A stretch of 64,000 bases of DNA. Origin: Parietaria judaica (lineage: Eukaryota; Streptophyta; Magnoliopsida; Rosales; Urticaceae). The stretch spans positions 27,871,746-27,935,745 of the forward strand of contig OX940872.1 of the NCBI GenBank assembly GCA_954871525.1. The letters are read 5' to 3'. Shown piece by piece: positions 20,969 through 32,900 of the stretch (its first letter is position 1; each line of letters begins with the position of its first letter). The notes below the pieces were generated by a model that saw nothing but the letters and a program-made list of their open reading frames with translations, was not told where the DNA came from and did not search any database. Position numbers and translations under genes: made by a program.

Positions 20969-21368
20969 TGTAACGCCCCGGCGGCTCAATCGAACCGACG
21001 ACTGTCCCCACAGGCCAACACGAGTCTTTCCAGCGTGCTTTGTCCTCACTCGCACGCTTCCCGAGAAACTTCCCAGGAGGTCACCCATCCTAGTACTACT
21101 CCAAGTCAAGCACGCTTAACTTTGGAGTTCCTATGAACGGGCAACCGAAAAGAAGATGCATCTTGTTGACATAGGTAGTACCAATCAATTCATTTAAGCC
21201 TCTTCGATCATACAGTCCCATACCTGTATGATCTCCGATAACCGTGCAGTCCCATACCTGCATAGTCTCGGGAACGTCCCATCAGCACATCCCCTTGCCC
21301 AGGCGATGTGGGATTGCACAGCTTGCCCGGTCTTGCCCTCGTGGCTCACGGGATTAGTGACTGTCACA
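20969..21368 (-). repeat. TRIM LTR 2 (400 bp)
   Basis: Inner LTR. It begins TGTAACGCCCCGGCGG and shares variants with LTR3 (accAatcaatt, cagcttGcccgg, gccctCgtgg) that differ from LTR1 and LTR4. Confidence 0.9.
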
Positions 21369-21381
21369 ATCACCCCACCTA

Positions 21382-21657
21382 GTACTACTCCAAGTCAAGC
21401 ACGCTTAACTTTGGAGTTCCTATGAACGGGCAACCGAAAAGAAGATGCATCTTGTTGACATAGGTAGTACCAATCAATTCATTTAAGCCTCTTCGATCAT
21501 ACAGTCCCATACCTGTATGATCTCCGATAACCGTGCAGTCCCATACCTGGACAGTCTCGGGAACGTCCCATCAGCACATCCCCTTGCCCAGGCGATGTGG
21601 GATTGCACAGCTTGCCCGGTCTTGCCCTCGTGGCTCACGGGATTAGTGACTGTCACA
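21382..21657 (-). repeat. TRIM LTR 3, missing first 124 bases
   Basis: Matches LTR positions 125-400. It is joined to the first 12-13 bases of an internal region at a 'ccta' shared by both partners, which looks like a deletion at microhomology. Confidence 0.88.
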
Positions 21658-21729
21658 ATCACCCCACCTAATGGGGGCCCGACGTCCTCGTCGGCCACAC
21701 TTCCGGCTGGGCTCGGCTCTGATACCATT

Positions 21730-22128
21730 TGTAACGTCCCGGCAGCTCAATCAAACCGACGACTGTCCCCACAGGCCAACACGAGTCTTTCCAGCGTGCT
21801 TTGTCCTCACTCGCACGCTTCCCGAGAAACTTCCCAGGAGGTCACCCATCCTAGTACTACTCCAAGTCAAGCACGCTTAACTTTGGAGTTCCTATGAACG
21901 GGCAACCGAAAAGAAGATGCATCTTGTTGACATAGGTAGTACCAGTCAATTCATTTAAGCCTCTTCGATCATACAGTCCCATACCTGTATGATCTCCGAT
22001 AACCGTGCAGTCCCATACCTGCACAGTCTCGGGAACGTCCCATCAGCACATCCCCTTGCCCAGGCGATGTGGGATTGCACAGCTTACCCGGTCTTGCCCT
22101 TGTGGCTCACGGGATTAGTGACTGTCAC
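21730..22128 (-). repeat. TRIM LTR 4 (399 bp)
   Basis: Outer LTR, nearly identical to LTR1. Its final A is replaced by the T of the CT repeat that follows. Confidence 0.9.
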
Positions 22129-22361
22129 TCTCTCTCTCTCTCTCTCTCTCTCTGCCACCGCGAGTCATCGCGACGCATCGCGACGTCTACGATGGCGACT
22201 TTCGGCGACTGAGTCGCGACGGATCGCGAAGTCGCGAGTTTCAGCTCTAGGGTCATCCAATGTTCTCTCATGCACCAGTGCACCACCATGTCAATCTGGT
22301 TAGTTTTGGTACTTTATATATATATATATATATAAAATTATTTAGAACCCAGAAGAGTAAT

Positions 22362-24245
22362 TAGAGGTGTCAAGTGGGCCGGGGCGGGCCGGCCCGGCCC
22401 ACAAACCGTTAAGCCCACATGTAAAACGGGGCGGGCTTGACCCGTCCCGCTCAATGTGCGGGGCGGAGCAGGTTTTTGAAGAGCTATCAAGGCCCACCCC
22501 GGCCCATGAACCCGAACCCACTGTGTCATGGGGCGGGGCAGGGCGGGCTTTTTACGAGTCAAAATTAGTGGGCTTTTTCGGGTTGAATTTAGTGGCCTTT
22601 TCACAAATCAAAACGGGTTGGAATTTTCCAAGTTGATATGTAATAATGATTTACATCTTTGAGTGGAATTTATCAATGAATTTCAATACAAATTAAAATT
22701 ACTATAAACATAGAAGATAATGAATAGAGTAATGAACAATAATACCTTTAATATTTTTGTATTTGCTCGATATACGAATTCTCAATTTGAAAGTCGAGTA
22801 ACATAATGCAAATAAGATTCAATCACATATTTGAAAATTCAAACAAATTCTTACAAAATATATATTATAGTATACCCAAACTCTAGTTATAAAACAAAAA
22901 AATTCAAATTGGTTAGCGAATTTTGAAATAGATTAGTGAGCTGAAATTGTTTAATTGAAAAATTAAAGAACTATATAGAATATATAAAATAAATAAAGTA
23001 ATGAAATGTGTAATATAGAGATAATTTTTACATTTTACAATAATAGAATATTGGGATAATAGCGGCAAAAGTGGCCAAATTTAGGCCAAGTGTGCAAATA
23101 AGTGGCCAAACCGATTTAATATCGGCATAAGTAGCCAAAGTTTACCAAACCGTAGACAGTACAAATTCCATCTATTTCATGTCAACGCCGTTAGTCCCGG
23201 CTCTAACTAACAATGAGGCCAAAATTATTAACGAGATTATCACTTTTTTTACAAAGTTTTTAAAACACTACCCATTTTGGTACATTTTAATACACATAAT
23301 GAGTAATATTTTTAAAAATATATTGTGGCTAAATGGGTATTTCCTTAAACAAAATTTCGGGTCTCTAACAATTAAATATATCTCAATAAAATAATATTAC
23401 AAAGTCTCGATTTTAGCCTCGACTCTAACTAACAATGTTAGGCCAACATTATTAACAAAATTTTTATTTTGTACAAACGTATTAAAACATACATATTTTA
23501 GTTCATTTTAATACACACAATGAGTAATTAGAAAAAAAAAAAAAAACTTGTGGCTAAATGGGTATTTTTGCTTATGGCAATATTTTTATATTTATTAGAG
23601 AAGTTTTTTGTGCTATTGATGTTGATATATTGTTTTTATTGTTCATGTAACATTTTTGAAGTTCATATAGTGTTCTTGATATTCATATATTATTTTTAAT
23701 GTTGATTTTAGTATTAGTCTTCTTGATGTTCATATCATGTTTTCATATATTGACCTCCAATTGAAAAAATAACGATTTTAGCGCTGACGTGGCTAACGGC
23801 GTTGACATGAAATGGATGGAATTTGTACTGTCCACGGTTTGGTAAACTTTGGCTACTTATGCCGATATTAAATCGGTTTGGCCACTTATTTGCACACTTG
23901 GCCTAACTTTGGCCACTTTTGCCGCTATTATCCCTAGAATATTTAGAGTAGTTTTTTCATATTTTCACTAATATTAATATCACAAATTAATTTTTATATA
24001 TATATATAAAAATGTGATTTATGTGGGCTTTTAAACGGGACGAGGCGGGTGTATGTGGGCTTCGGGGCGGGGCGGGGCGGGTTCGGGGTGGGCCTAGGAA
24101 AACATAACCCAGCCTTGACCCTTTTGATAGGGGCGGGGGGGCCTAGCCCCGCCCACAAAAAACGGGGCGGGACGGGGAAAACCCGCTTTTTTTTATGAGT
24201 CGGGGCGGGTGGGCTTGGGCCGGCCCGACACAATTGACACCTCTA
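22362..24245. mobile_element. hAT-type non-autonomous element, 1.9 kb
   Basis: The ends are TAGAGGTGTCAA and TTGACACCTCTA (12-bp perfect inverted ends), flanked by the 8-bp duplication agagtaat (22354-22361 and 24246-24253). GGGCGGGC/GGCCCG-rich subterminal tracts occupy roughly 22370-22560 and 24030-24230. The AT-rich middle has no transposase and holds a nested Mutator-type element at 23053-23934. It starts 112 bases after the hAT element ending at 22249. Confidence 0.92.
23053..23934. mobile_element. Mutator-type MITE nested in the hAT element
   Basis: The 882-bp element starts GGGATAATAGCGGC and ends with its reverse complement. The inverted arms are about 140 bp with only a few mismatches. 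A perfect 9-bp duplication tagaatatt flanks it (23044-23052 and 23935-23943), the size made by Mutator-like transposases. Inside are two diverged copies of a ~220-bp block (from about 23200 and 23425), both including 'gtggctaaatgggtattt'. No transposase is encoded. Confidence 0.93.
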
Positions 24246-24253
24246 AGAGTAAT

Positions 24254-26559
24254 GCGGAAACAAAGTAAAATAAAAAATAAAAAATAATAGAATATATATG
24301 TGCAGCAAAAATGTTTATATTTTTCGTTTTATTAAAGAAAATATACGATTAAAGTCTTCAAACTCATCCATTTTTATATAAATAAGTTTTTAAAATTTTT
24401 TTTCAGCTTTAGTCTATTTTTTAAAAGTAAAATATCTAATATCTAGTAGCTATATTCAAATTACGCGGCATGTAAAAGTGGTAGGGTTATGACCGAAGGA
24501 CAGACCTTACCACTTTTAAAATAAATATATGAATAAACTCAATTCAAACACAAATTCCAAACATAAATCCAATCTCGCGGGTACCAAAATAGAAGTGATC
24601 GGGTTCCCTTTCCCGAGCAAGAAAAGAACCCGCGCCAAGCCACTGTTAATGATCTAACAAAAGTGGTGGTTTCGAATCGTAAGTGTGACAAAACTTTTTT
24701 GATGTTTCCTCGCAACATGGTAAACAAAATAAAAACACCACTACGTCGTGTTTTGTATCATGAATCGCATAAAGACCCAAAACAGACAACTCCCGAAGAA
24801 CGAACCCGAGCCAACCGCAAATTATCATCTAGTACTGTTTTTCTAGCTCTTCAAGGTTAAAAACCCTTCTTGGATTTGTTCCATATATAAAATAACTCGG
24901 TAATTAACTCATTCACAATCAACCTATAAAAGAAAGTTTGAGGGGACCTAATTGAAGAAGAATATTGCAACACAACACTATTGAGTGTCAAACAAGTGGA
25001 TTGATTGATTGATCCATCCATATTCATGACGTAGAATTTTCAACTTATAGTGTAGAATATTGTAGATGAAAGTTTCAATTTTGATACTATATCAATATGA
25101 AGTGAGTGGCACCAAACAAAATGATTGGATTTGCTAAAGAAATGAGTGCATTTAAGGTAACAAATATCGCCGTATTACGTGTTAAAGTCAAATACTACAA
25201 AAATTAAAAAATCAAATACTACACAATTGCAAGTTTAATTTACGGGTATACTATACTGATGATATTTTTGTAATATTTTAAAACACCGGTATTGATTGGG
25301 TAATCGCAAAGAATTTCCGCTGTTAGACATACTGAGATTTTTAAAACCTTGATTCCGCCAATTACTTTATAGTTTATACATTACCATGAAGATAAAGAAA
25401 CTATAGTATACATATATATATATAGAGAGAGAGAACTCGAAAGCGCATAAAATCTATCACAATTGTTGGGTCATGTTTGTTGACAACTTTACAATTAAAA
25501 TTAATTGACACATAAGATATCAATCATTTTTGAAAGATTAATTGTTTCATAAAACTATTTATTTATGAAAGATTCTCTCTCCCATTGTTGAACTTGAAAA
25601 GAAAGAATCAAAGAATCTGTGTGCCACGTGGAATGTTAGGAGGAGGAGGAGGAGGAGAGGAAGAAGAAGAGTCCAACAACGCAAAGCTAAAATGATCACG
25701 AATTGCTTCACGTTTTAATCTTATTTTTTTTTAATTTAATTACGGGTGAACTAATTTTGTAAATTGCTAAATAATAGTTTTGAGGCTTTTTATGAAAATT
25801 TATTCCGAATCTAGACTTTACAATATTGTGAAAATGGTATCTTCTATTTTTATAAGCTCTAGATAAATAATGAATCTCGATTAATTTTGCTATAAATAAT
25901 CACACACAAACAGAATATATATTGTATATATATTATATTCTTCGTGACTTACACGCACTAATGTAGTACATACATGATTTATTTATTTATTTTTTATGAT
26001 AAATAAAATATTATAAAAGAATATGTGCCACAAGTCTCCAAAATTTAACTAAACAAATGGCAAAAAAAAAAAGGTTATACTTGTGCTGTAAATATTCTTA
26101 TTAGATTAGATTTTTAATTTCAAATATTTATTTTTTACATATATCATAAATGCAAGAAAAAATATTAAAAAAGTCACCGATTCTCATTATTTAAGGCTTT
26201 GAGCAAGGTCGATGCTTCAAGTCCCTGTTCTCGCTCGCCTATAAAGGACAAAAAACTAACTATGAAATATGTATGTAGGTGTGTATATCGGTTTCTAAGC
26301 TATAATTATTTTGAATAACCATATCAATTTATCATCGCATATTAAGAATATATTTATCAAAATAAATCCTAATGTTTTTCTTTGCCTAGAGTTAAATTTC
26401 GTTATCTGATTTTTTTGTTATATATAATATAAATTACAACAACAATTTTCGCTCCAGCCTGTAATTTGCCTAACACATGCCCGTCCCGCGGGCTTATTTG
26501 AGGGCAGGACGGCCAATCCCGGTCCACTTAACATCTCACGTCTCTAAAAGTCCGGTTGA
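24254..26559. other. intergenic, no gene seen
   Basis: AT-rich, with a GAGGAG-rich patch near 25640-25670 and a TA/GA microsatellite near 25408-25434. The segment 26475-26540 (gcccgtcccgcgggc...) resembles the G/C-rich tracts of the hAT element at 22362 and may be a worn remnant. No coding region is supported. Confidence 0.55.
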
Positions 26560-27905
26560 TTTTTTTTTTTTTTTGAAAGTAATTTGATTTCATTCAATCA
26601 AACAAGTTGGGGAGAAAAATCTCTCAACACCGTTGCTACAAGCCACTCCGGGCAATAAGGACACATGAGGTCCGGTACAAAAGAAGAGAGACGTCTCTTA
26701 GCCAAAGCATTGACCACCTCGTTACATTCCCGTGGAACCCATGTCCACTCTCCGGTCCCGCCTAGTTCGCGGCCGAGCTCTCGCACCTCCGCAATAATCG
26801 GGCCTTGCAAGCCCAACGAGTCTCATGCCTTGGTGAGGTGGGAGGCCCGCAAGCAATCCGTCTCGGCATACTCGATCTTCCACCCCCGTTCGCGGGCAAA
26901 AAGAAGCCCCCGTCGCATCGCAATGCACTCTCCGGTAAGTGCCGAATCGACATGGTCTACCAAGGAAGCCAAGACTCCCATAACCCGACCGTGGTGGTCT
27001 CGCACAACCGCGCCCACTGCTGCCCGTCCCGTCTCCCTGTCCCATGCCGCATCTACGTTGAGCTTGAGGCTCCCCGCAGCCGGCTCGGACCATGCCCTCG
27101 GTACCTCCTCCCTCGGCGAGCGGTGGTTCTCCGTCGTGTGTGCGCATCGCTTGTAACTTGTGAACCATCCGTCGACTTCTTCCACCCAAGTCTCTGAGGC
27201 CCGTACACGGTGCTCGAATAGGCGAAGGTTGCGGTCGGACCACGCCGCCCAAATAAGCCCGCAAAATAGCTCGAAGTTCGGTGTGGAAAGACTCTCGAGC
27301 GCCCGGTAGCACAATTCTTGAAATGGGATCTCCCCCGTCTTTTCCACCCACCGGTGGATCGTAGATGATGCCCAAATCGCCTTGGCCCTCTCACACCCCC
27401 AAACGGCATGTAAGGCGTCCTCTGGGAGCGCCCCGCAAAAGTTGCAAAATGGTAGAACGTCTACCCCTCGGATCCGAAGTGCCCCGTTGGTCGGAAGAGC
27501 TTCCGACCACGCGCGCCACACTATGTGCTTCACTTTCGCGGGGATCGTCGTGCCCCACAAAGCTTTTCACCAATTTGGCTCCCCTTTTCCCGAGCCCTAA
27601 GGTCCGCTCCGTGCTTCCGACCTAGCTAGTCGGTAACCGGACCGCACCGAGTATACCCCCTTGTCTTCGTGGTGCCAGACAAGCCGATCTGGACCCTTCC
27701 CCACCGGGATCCTCAAGACAGCCTCTGCATCGTAGGGGGTTAAAAGGGCCTCAACCCGAGAGAGGTCCCAATGATCGTGGGAGACTAGATCGGCTACCCG
27801 CCACGGATACCCGTCGTCTGGAGCCTCCGAAGTGGCAAAGAAAGCCCCAGGCCGTGGGATCCAAGGTTGGCCGTGAACCCGTACGTTGCCGTCCCCGATT
27901 TGCCA
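26560..27905 (-). pseudogene. 5'-truncated LINE: zf-RVT and RNase H remnant
   Basis: 3' end of a plant non-LTR retrotransposon. On the minus strand it begins near 27905 (WQIGDGNVRV), continues through the zinc-binding RT-associated region (KVKHIVWRAW...CNFCG...AVWGC, about 27530-27360) and an RNase H domain (LNVDAAWD, ECIAM, ETDC, about 27060-26840), and ends with a poly-A tail read as T's at 26560-26574. In-frame stops break it: two between about 27560 and 27605, and a TGA at 26823-26825 where Trp is expected. The last catalytic Asp of RNase H is Asn (EVVNALAK instead of the usual ADALAK). It is therefore an inactive, truncated insertion. Frames on the opposite strand are shadows. No clear target duplication was found. 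Confidence 0.9.
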
Positions 27906-28494
27906 TCTATGTTACCTCATTGTTTATTATTTCATCATAATTAATTATCTAAACCCCTACGTATGTATCTGATTCTGATCTGGCCGCAGAAAGAAACAAA
28001 ACAAGCTTCCTTCATTAAACTTAATAATTAATGGATAAAATAATATGTTGAAGTGCTTTTGTAAACAAAACTACAATAAAAATCAAAACTTTGAATAGTC
28101 ACTCACCATTAACGTTAAGGCTTTAAGCAACACAGAACAAAAGATAACAGAAAAAATTAATTTCGGCAAAAGTTTTAATACTATAACAAAATAGACAAGT
28201 AAATTCTATTTTTTTTTTGCCCAAAAATAATTCAAATTCTTTGGTTTTGTATCCCTATTAGTACCTCTGTCAAGATTTTCATCCTCCACCGTTATAAATT
28301 TTTGTCCTATTTTTTGGGAAAAATTAGCCATCAGAAAGTTGGATGGTCAAAGACAATAATGGGATATGTACTTAAACGAGAGCACAATTGCTTTTTCAAG
28401 CCCCGAAAACGGCATAGTCTATGGTTCGGAATTTTCACGGAAGTGAAATGAGGAGACAAAACCAGAGGTAAAAAAAAGAAACCAAAATTTTGGC
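27906..28494. other. intergenic, no gene seen
   Basis: AT-rich sequence between the LINE remnant and the hAT element at 28503; nothing recognisable. Confidence 0.55.
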
Positions 28495-28502
28495 GTGGCA
28501 TG

Positions 28503-29235
28503 TAGGGGTGAAACCGGTACCGATAATCGGTAAATTAGCTTTTTTTGGTATTGGTATTGAATAATCGATATATTTTCTTTTGATCTCGGTTCTAAAATTT
28601 CTTGGTTTTTTATCAAACCGATACCGAGACCGAACATATAAAAAAGAAAAGAAAACCGATAAATAAACCTATACATAAATCGGGAATAATCCGGGGCAAA
28701 ATCCAAAAATAATACAAACTACCATGTCCGAACCTCGGACTCGGAAATATAAAAATTCATGTCTAATACATCGTCAAAACATAAATAAACCATGTCATTT
28801 CTTTTTTTCATAAAACAAACTACCATGTTCGAACTTAGGACTCCAAAGTATAAAAGTTCATGTCTAATACATAAAAATATAAACATAATTAAACCATGTC
28901 ATTTCTTTTTTCATCAAACAAACTACCATGTCCGAACTTTGGACTCCCAAATGAGGGAGGGTGGGAGAGTGAGGTATCACAGAAAGTGCCATAATTTGCT
29001 AAGAAAAATGAATGTAGTACACTCCAAAATGACATCTAGTTCACAACCGAAACCGATATTCAAGAATTTGGCTATCGGTATCGGTATTGGTATCGGTATC
29101 GAAAACCGATAACCGATAAGTATCGGTTATCGATTTTAAGCTAAATTTATCAGTTTTTTTTTTTTATAAACCGATCGGGGATCGATCTCGAAACCGAGAC
29201 GATACCGAGAAACGGTTACAAAATTTTCACCCCTA
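28503..29235. mobile_element. hAT-type MITE, TAGGGGTGAAA family, copy A
   Basis: The 733-bp element starts TAGGGGTGAAA and ends TTTTCACCCCTA, with a perfect 8-bp duplication gtggcatg on both sides (28495-28502 and 29236-29243). Subterminal arrays of ACCGATA/TATCGGT occupy both ends. The middle holds three tandem copies of a ~102-bp unit beginning caaactaccatg (28715, 28816, 28919). It is non-coding. A second family member lies at 49664-50421. Confidence 0.93.
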
Positions 29236-29243
29236 GTGGCATG

Positions 29244-29748
29244 AGTAACAGTGGAGGACAAATTTTTTTACGGAGGTACCAATATACTAATATAGATTCA
29301 AAACCCAAGTATTAGAACTTTGTCCGGGTCACTTTCTTAAAAGTATTGAAACTTTTACCGGGATTATCTACCACTACAAAAATATTTCCAGTTAATAAAT
29401 ATAAACGACACAATGACATAATTTTCCGTCAATTTTTTTTTTTTTATCACAGTACTAGTAAATCATACGTTAGTTGCATACTTATATGCTCGTCCAACCT
29501 ATTTAGCATGTTCTCTTTTTTCAATTCGACAGAAAAAAATGTGTCTCGTAAAATTTTATTGACTCTATATTTTTTCTGTTATTTTCTCACTTTTTAGACC
29601 CTTTCCACTTCAATTAAATCTTAAGTATTTTTACCGTAAACATCTCCAAAAGAAAATTAAAAAGTTAAGATGAAAAAGAAAAGAAAAAAGTTATTTCCTT
29701 TTTCTTTTTTCCAGAAAAAAAGAGAGAATATTTTTCGCGTAGATTCTA

Positions 29749-29779
<31 letters not shown>

Positions 29780-29950
29780 GCTATTCCCGAGAATTTCTCT
29801 TCATCGGAGCTCCCTTCAGTCTCATGTTCCTCCATACTCTCTGAACCTCGCATAATCCAATTCGTCTCTCCTTGATTTCGAATTTGGCGGGACTTGATTG
29901 CCGATTCCGCGAAGAATTCGCTGCTCGGAGCTTCGAGTTCTGCACCTTTC
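29244..29950 (+). other. promoter and 5' UTR region of the DUF3755 gene
   Basis: AT-rich upstream DNA. A CT microsatellite at 29755-29779 lies about 170 bases before the start codon, a common place for CT runs in plant 5' leaders. The frame before the ATG at 29951 stays open but has no ATG of its own. Confidence 0.5.
29755..29779. repeat. CT microsatellite in a 5' leader
   Basis: Uninterrupted TC repeat of 25 bases upstream of the DUF3755 start codon. Confidence 0.9.
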
Positions 29951-32900
29951 ATGGCGAATCCGTCGGGGAACCACCAGGAGCCGAGCCACGCCACGTCGTC
30001 GTTCAATGCCACCAACGGGAATTCGGCGGCGCCGGCCTCGGCGGCTCCGGAGAGATCCGGCGCCGCCGCCGCCATGAAGCACAACCCCGGCATCTCCATG
30101 GAGTGGACCGCCGACGAGCAGGCCATCCTCGAGGACGGCCTCGCCACGTGAGTACGATTGCCTTTGTTCGCATTTCCAATTTTGGGATTAGGGTTTCTTC
30201 GTTTTTTTTTTTTTTTGGTGCTGAATTTGTAGCTGTTTGTCGCTTCTTGTCCAGAATTCGGTCTTAAATCGTTGAATTCACATATTTATCGTGCCTTAAA
30301 TCGATGATTGTGTTGATTGAACGTGGAGTATTGATTGAAGATGTCACTACGGATGAAGATTTACATGCTTTCCTTATGTTTGTGTGTGTGGATATACTAT
30401 ATATATTTCGGATATTGGAGCTAGCATTCAGCTTGTTATAGCTATATGGAACAATAGAGTACCACTTGTCTAGTATTTGATGTTCTATAGCCATAGAGAA
30501 CTCTTTAGTAATGCTCGTAACTTTTGGGCGCATCTTATTCTCTAAGCAAAGTTAAGACGTGTGAGTAAAACTGTCGTGTCTGTTTACTAGCATCGGTAAT
30601 TGTGGTACTTTTGTTGCCCCGGGTTTTCAAGTTTTCTTGAAAAAGACTGCTGTAGTTTAGTTTCATCGCATCTAGTTTTTTTTTTCTAGGCAATGGATGT
30701 TCCATATGTGAGACTACGCTAATTATGCAAATACGTCACGTATGACAATAGTGCGTGGCTAAAGACAGAGTTTAGCTGAGTTTACACTCGTTTTAGCAGT
30801 GTCTAAGTCTCAACAACCTAAATTCATCCAATAATGTTACATTGGTAAGGCCGTAATTTAGCTAATCGAGTTTATACTCGTTATAGCGGTGTCTTAACTC
30901 TATAATGACCAAAATTTGTCCATTCGTAGAATCATGGTTGTGAATTGTGATACGATATGATCACTCTTATAAATTTTGGAATGATCAAACCATGTAACTT
31001 AGTTGAGCATGCAACTTAATAACCAGAACTACCTCACGTAGCAGTATTAATGTAGTAAGGTGTCATATATATACCGAAATTTACTTTGTTGCAATATTGT
31101 TGATGGTATATTTGTTTCATACTTTTATGTAGTAATAGGGTTTTGGTACTCAGGTTTTCCTCAGATTCAAGCATAATCCGCTATGCTAAGATTGCTATGA
31201 AGCTGCAAAACAAAACCGTCCGAGATGTGGCACTACGTTGCAGATGGATGACTGTATGTTCTATATTTTGCTGTTGGATTTTTTCTTATTTTTGTTATAT
31301 GGAGGTTTTAGTTCATATCTACCTCCATTGTGTATTGGGTGAATAGGATCAATAAATGGTATATCGCTATTTTAGGATCCATGTTTTCGGATATTCAATG
31401 GATCCTAGAATAGTGATATACCAATCGGGTGAATAAGATCAATAAGACGATAATCAATGGAAGTGAGCTTATTCTTGATCCTCTGTCGTCCTTGACATAA
31501 CCAAGTTTGTTGAAAGCTGATAAATCAACTTGATGCTTTGATTTTACATTTCCGAGTTAGAATCTCCTAAACATGTCTTAATGCATCATTAAATGTCCAG
31601 AAAAAGGAAAACAGCAAGCGAAGGAAGGAAGAGCATAACTTGTCAAGGAAAAGCAAAGATAAAAAGGTACTGCTTAATGGATGATTCTCTCCCTTTTTTC
31701 CTCACCATTTTTTGCTTCAACTAAGACAACTTAAATGGTTGCGCTCTTTGCATATTTGACCATGTCTTATTTTCTTGGAATAAGCCAAATATGTATAATG
31801 TTTAGTAACGAACATGTTTCATTTTTGACCTCTGAATAATTTAGTTTTTAAATTAGAATTCTGTAACCTGCTGATGTGTAACAAGCATGCGATATAATAT
31901 CCTTCGGGTGGTAGTGGTACTATTGTTTTGCTATCTTTTATTATCAGGTTACAATTGGTATTTTGATGTATGATGGTGTTTTTATGCTCATAGATTGCTC
32001 TTTTATATTTCCCAAGTCTTTCTCCAAGTTACAAACATGAAGCTATTGCAGAGAAATCGAAAACATATTTAGATCACTATTGGGAAAACATTGTATAAAT
32101 CACTGTGACCTTATATGACTTCGCTATGCTCAGTTGAGCTCCAGCAATGCTAAAATAAAGAAAAACAGTCATTTGCAGAACTTCTTGCATTTTGATTGAG
32201 TTGGGATTTTTTTCTCTCAAAATTGCTGGTTATTTATGTCGTTATGGTACTAAAAGGACAGATTGCTCTCAGGAAAAAGTAACTGATCCGGCAAAGTCAT
32301 CTCAGTATGCGGCTCGATCCACTGTGCCCCCTTATGCTCCACCAATGATTACGGTTGACAATGATGACGGCATCTCTTTTAAAGGTGATTTATGTTTCGA
32401 TTTAATTTAAAAAGCGGTGAACAGCCATTTGAGGTTGACTTCCATATGCTTAAGCTGGTAGCTAGGAAAATCGAAATGAAAGTCAGGCACCTGCTGTTTA
32501 GTATAATGAATAGCGCACACTGAAAGGGATGATATGATGGATGTCAGAGACAATACTCGGATCTGATCTGTTACCCGTAATTAACAATGCTATGCTGTAA
32601 AGAAAAAACAAAGCTTTTAACCTAATATAGGAAAACCCTTAATTTTGTTTACCTCGGCAATCGATTACTAGGATTCGACATAAAAGAAATCAAAACTGAC
32701 TACAAGCAGATATGTGAAGTCAACTGCGATTGATACAAGCATATCTGTGTGTTTCTTCCATCACACTTATCCAAGGAAGGCCCAGCCCACTATCCCGCGA
32801 ATTAGCCCGCTTCAATTTAGTTTTTTATTTATATGAATGTCTGCAGTGTTTTTATGCTGTGTCTTTGTAATTCCAGTTTTGTTAAAAGCTAGTTTATCCT

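Larger units (their letters stand above)
20497..22128 (-). mobile_element. Cassandra-like TRIM with four LTRs
   Basis: Small LTR retrotransposon, read on the minus strand. Full LTRs are 400 bp with TG...CA ends. The internal region is only 72 bp. It begins right after the LTR with TGGTATCAGAGC, the primer site for initiator methionine tRNA, and ends with a purine-rich AGGTGGGGTGAT. Order on the plus strand: LTR1 20497-20896, internal 20897-20968, LTR2 20969-21368, a 13-base internal stub, truncated LTR3 21382-21657, internal 21658-21729, LTR4 21730-22128. The LTR carries 5S-rRNA-like sequence, the defining trait of Cassandra elements. It sits in a CT microsatellite, so the target duplication is hidden in CT repeats. 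Short frames across it repeat with the LTRs and are not genes. Confidence 0.9.
20310..22249. mobile_element. hAT-type non-autonomous element hosting a TRIM
   Basis: The ends are TAGAGC at the left and GCTCTA at the right, bounded by a perfect 8-bp direct duplication gggtcatc (20302-20309 and 22250-22257). An 8-bp duplication with ends fitting the hAT pattern (T/C)A(A/G)NG is the family hallmark. The subterminal parts, 20330-20450 and 22155-22235, are dense with TCGCGAC motifs, as expected of hAT transposase-binding repeats. Without the inserted retroelement (20497-22128) the element is only about 310 bp with a CT microsatellite in its middle. No transposase is encoded. Confidence 0.85.

Noticed and set aside
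20756..21897. Repeated 126-residue and 69-residue open frames on the plus strand
   Set aside because: They recur once per LTR copy, run antisense to the 5S-like region, and have no family resemblance; they are by-products of the repeated LTRs.
26665..27625. Several plus-strand frames across the LINE
   Set aside because: Antisense to the RNase H and zf-RVT sequence, which explains their openness.
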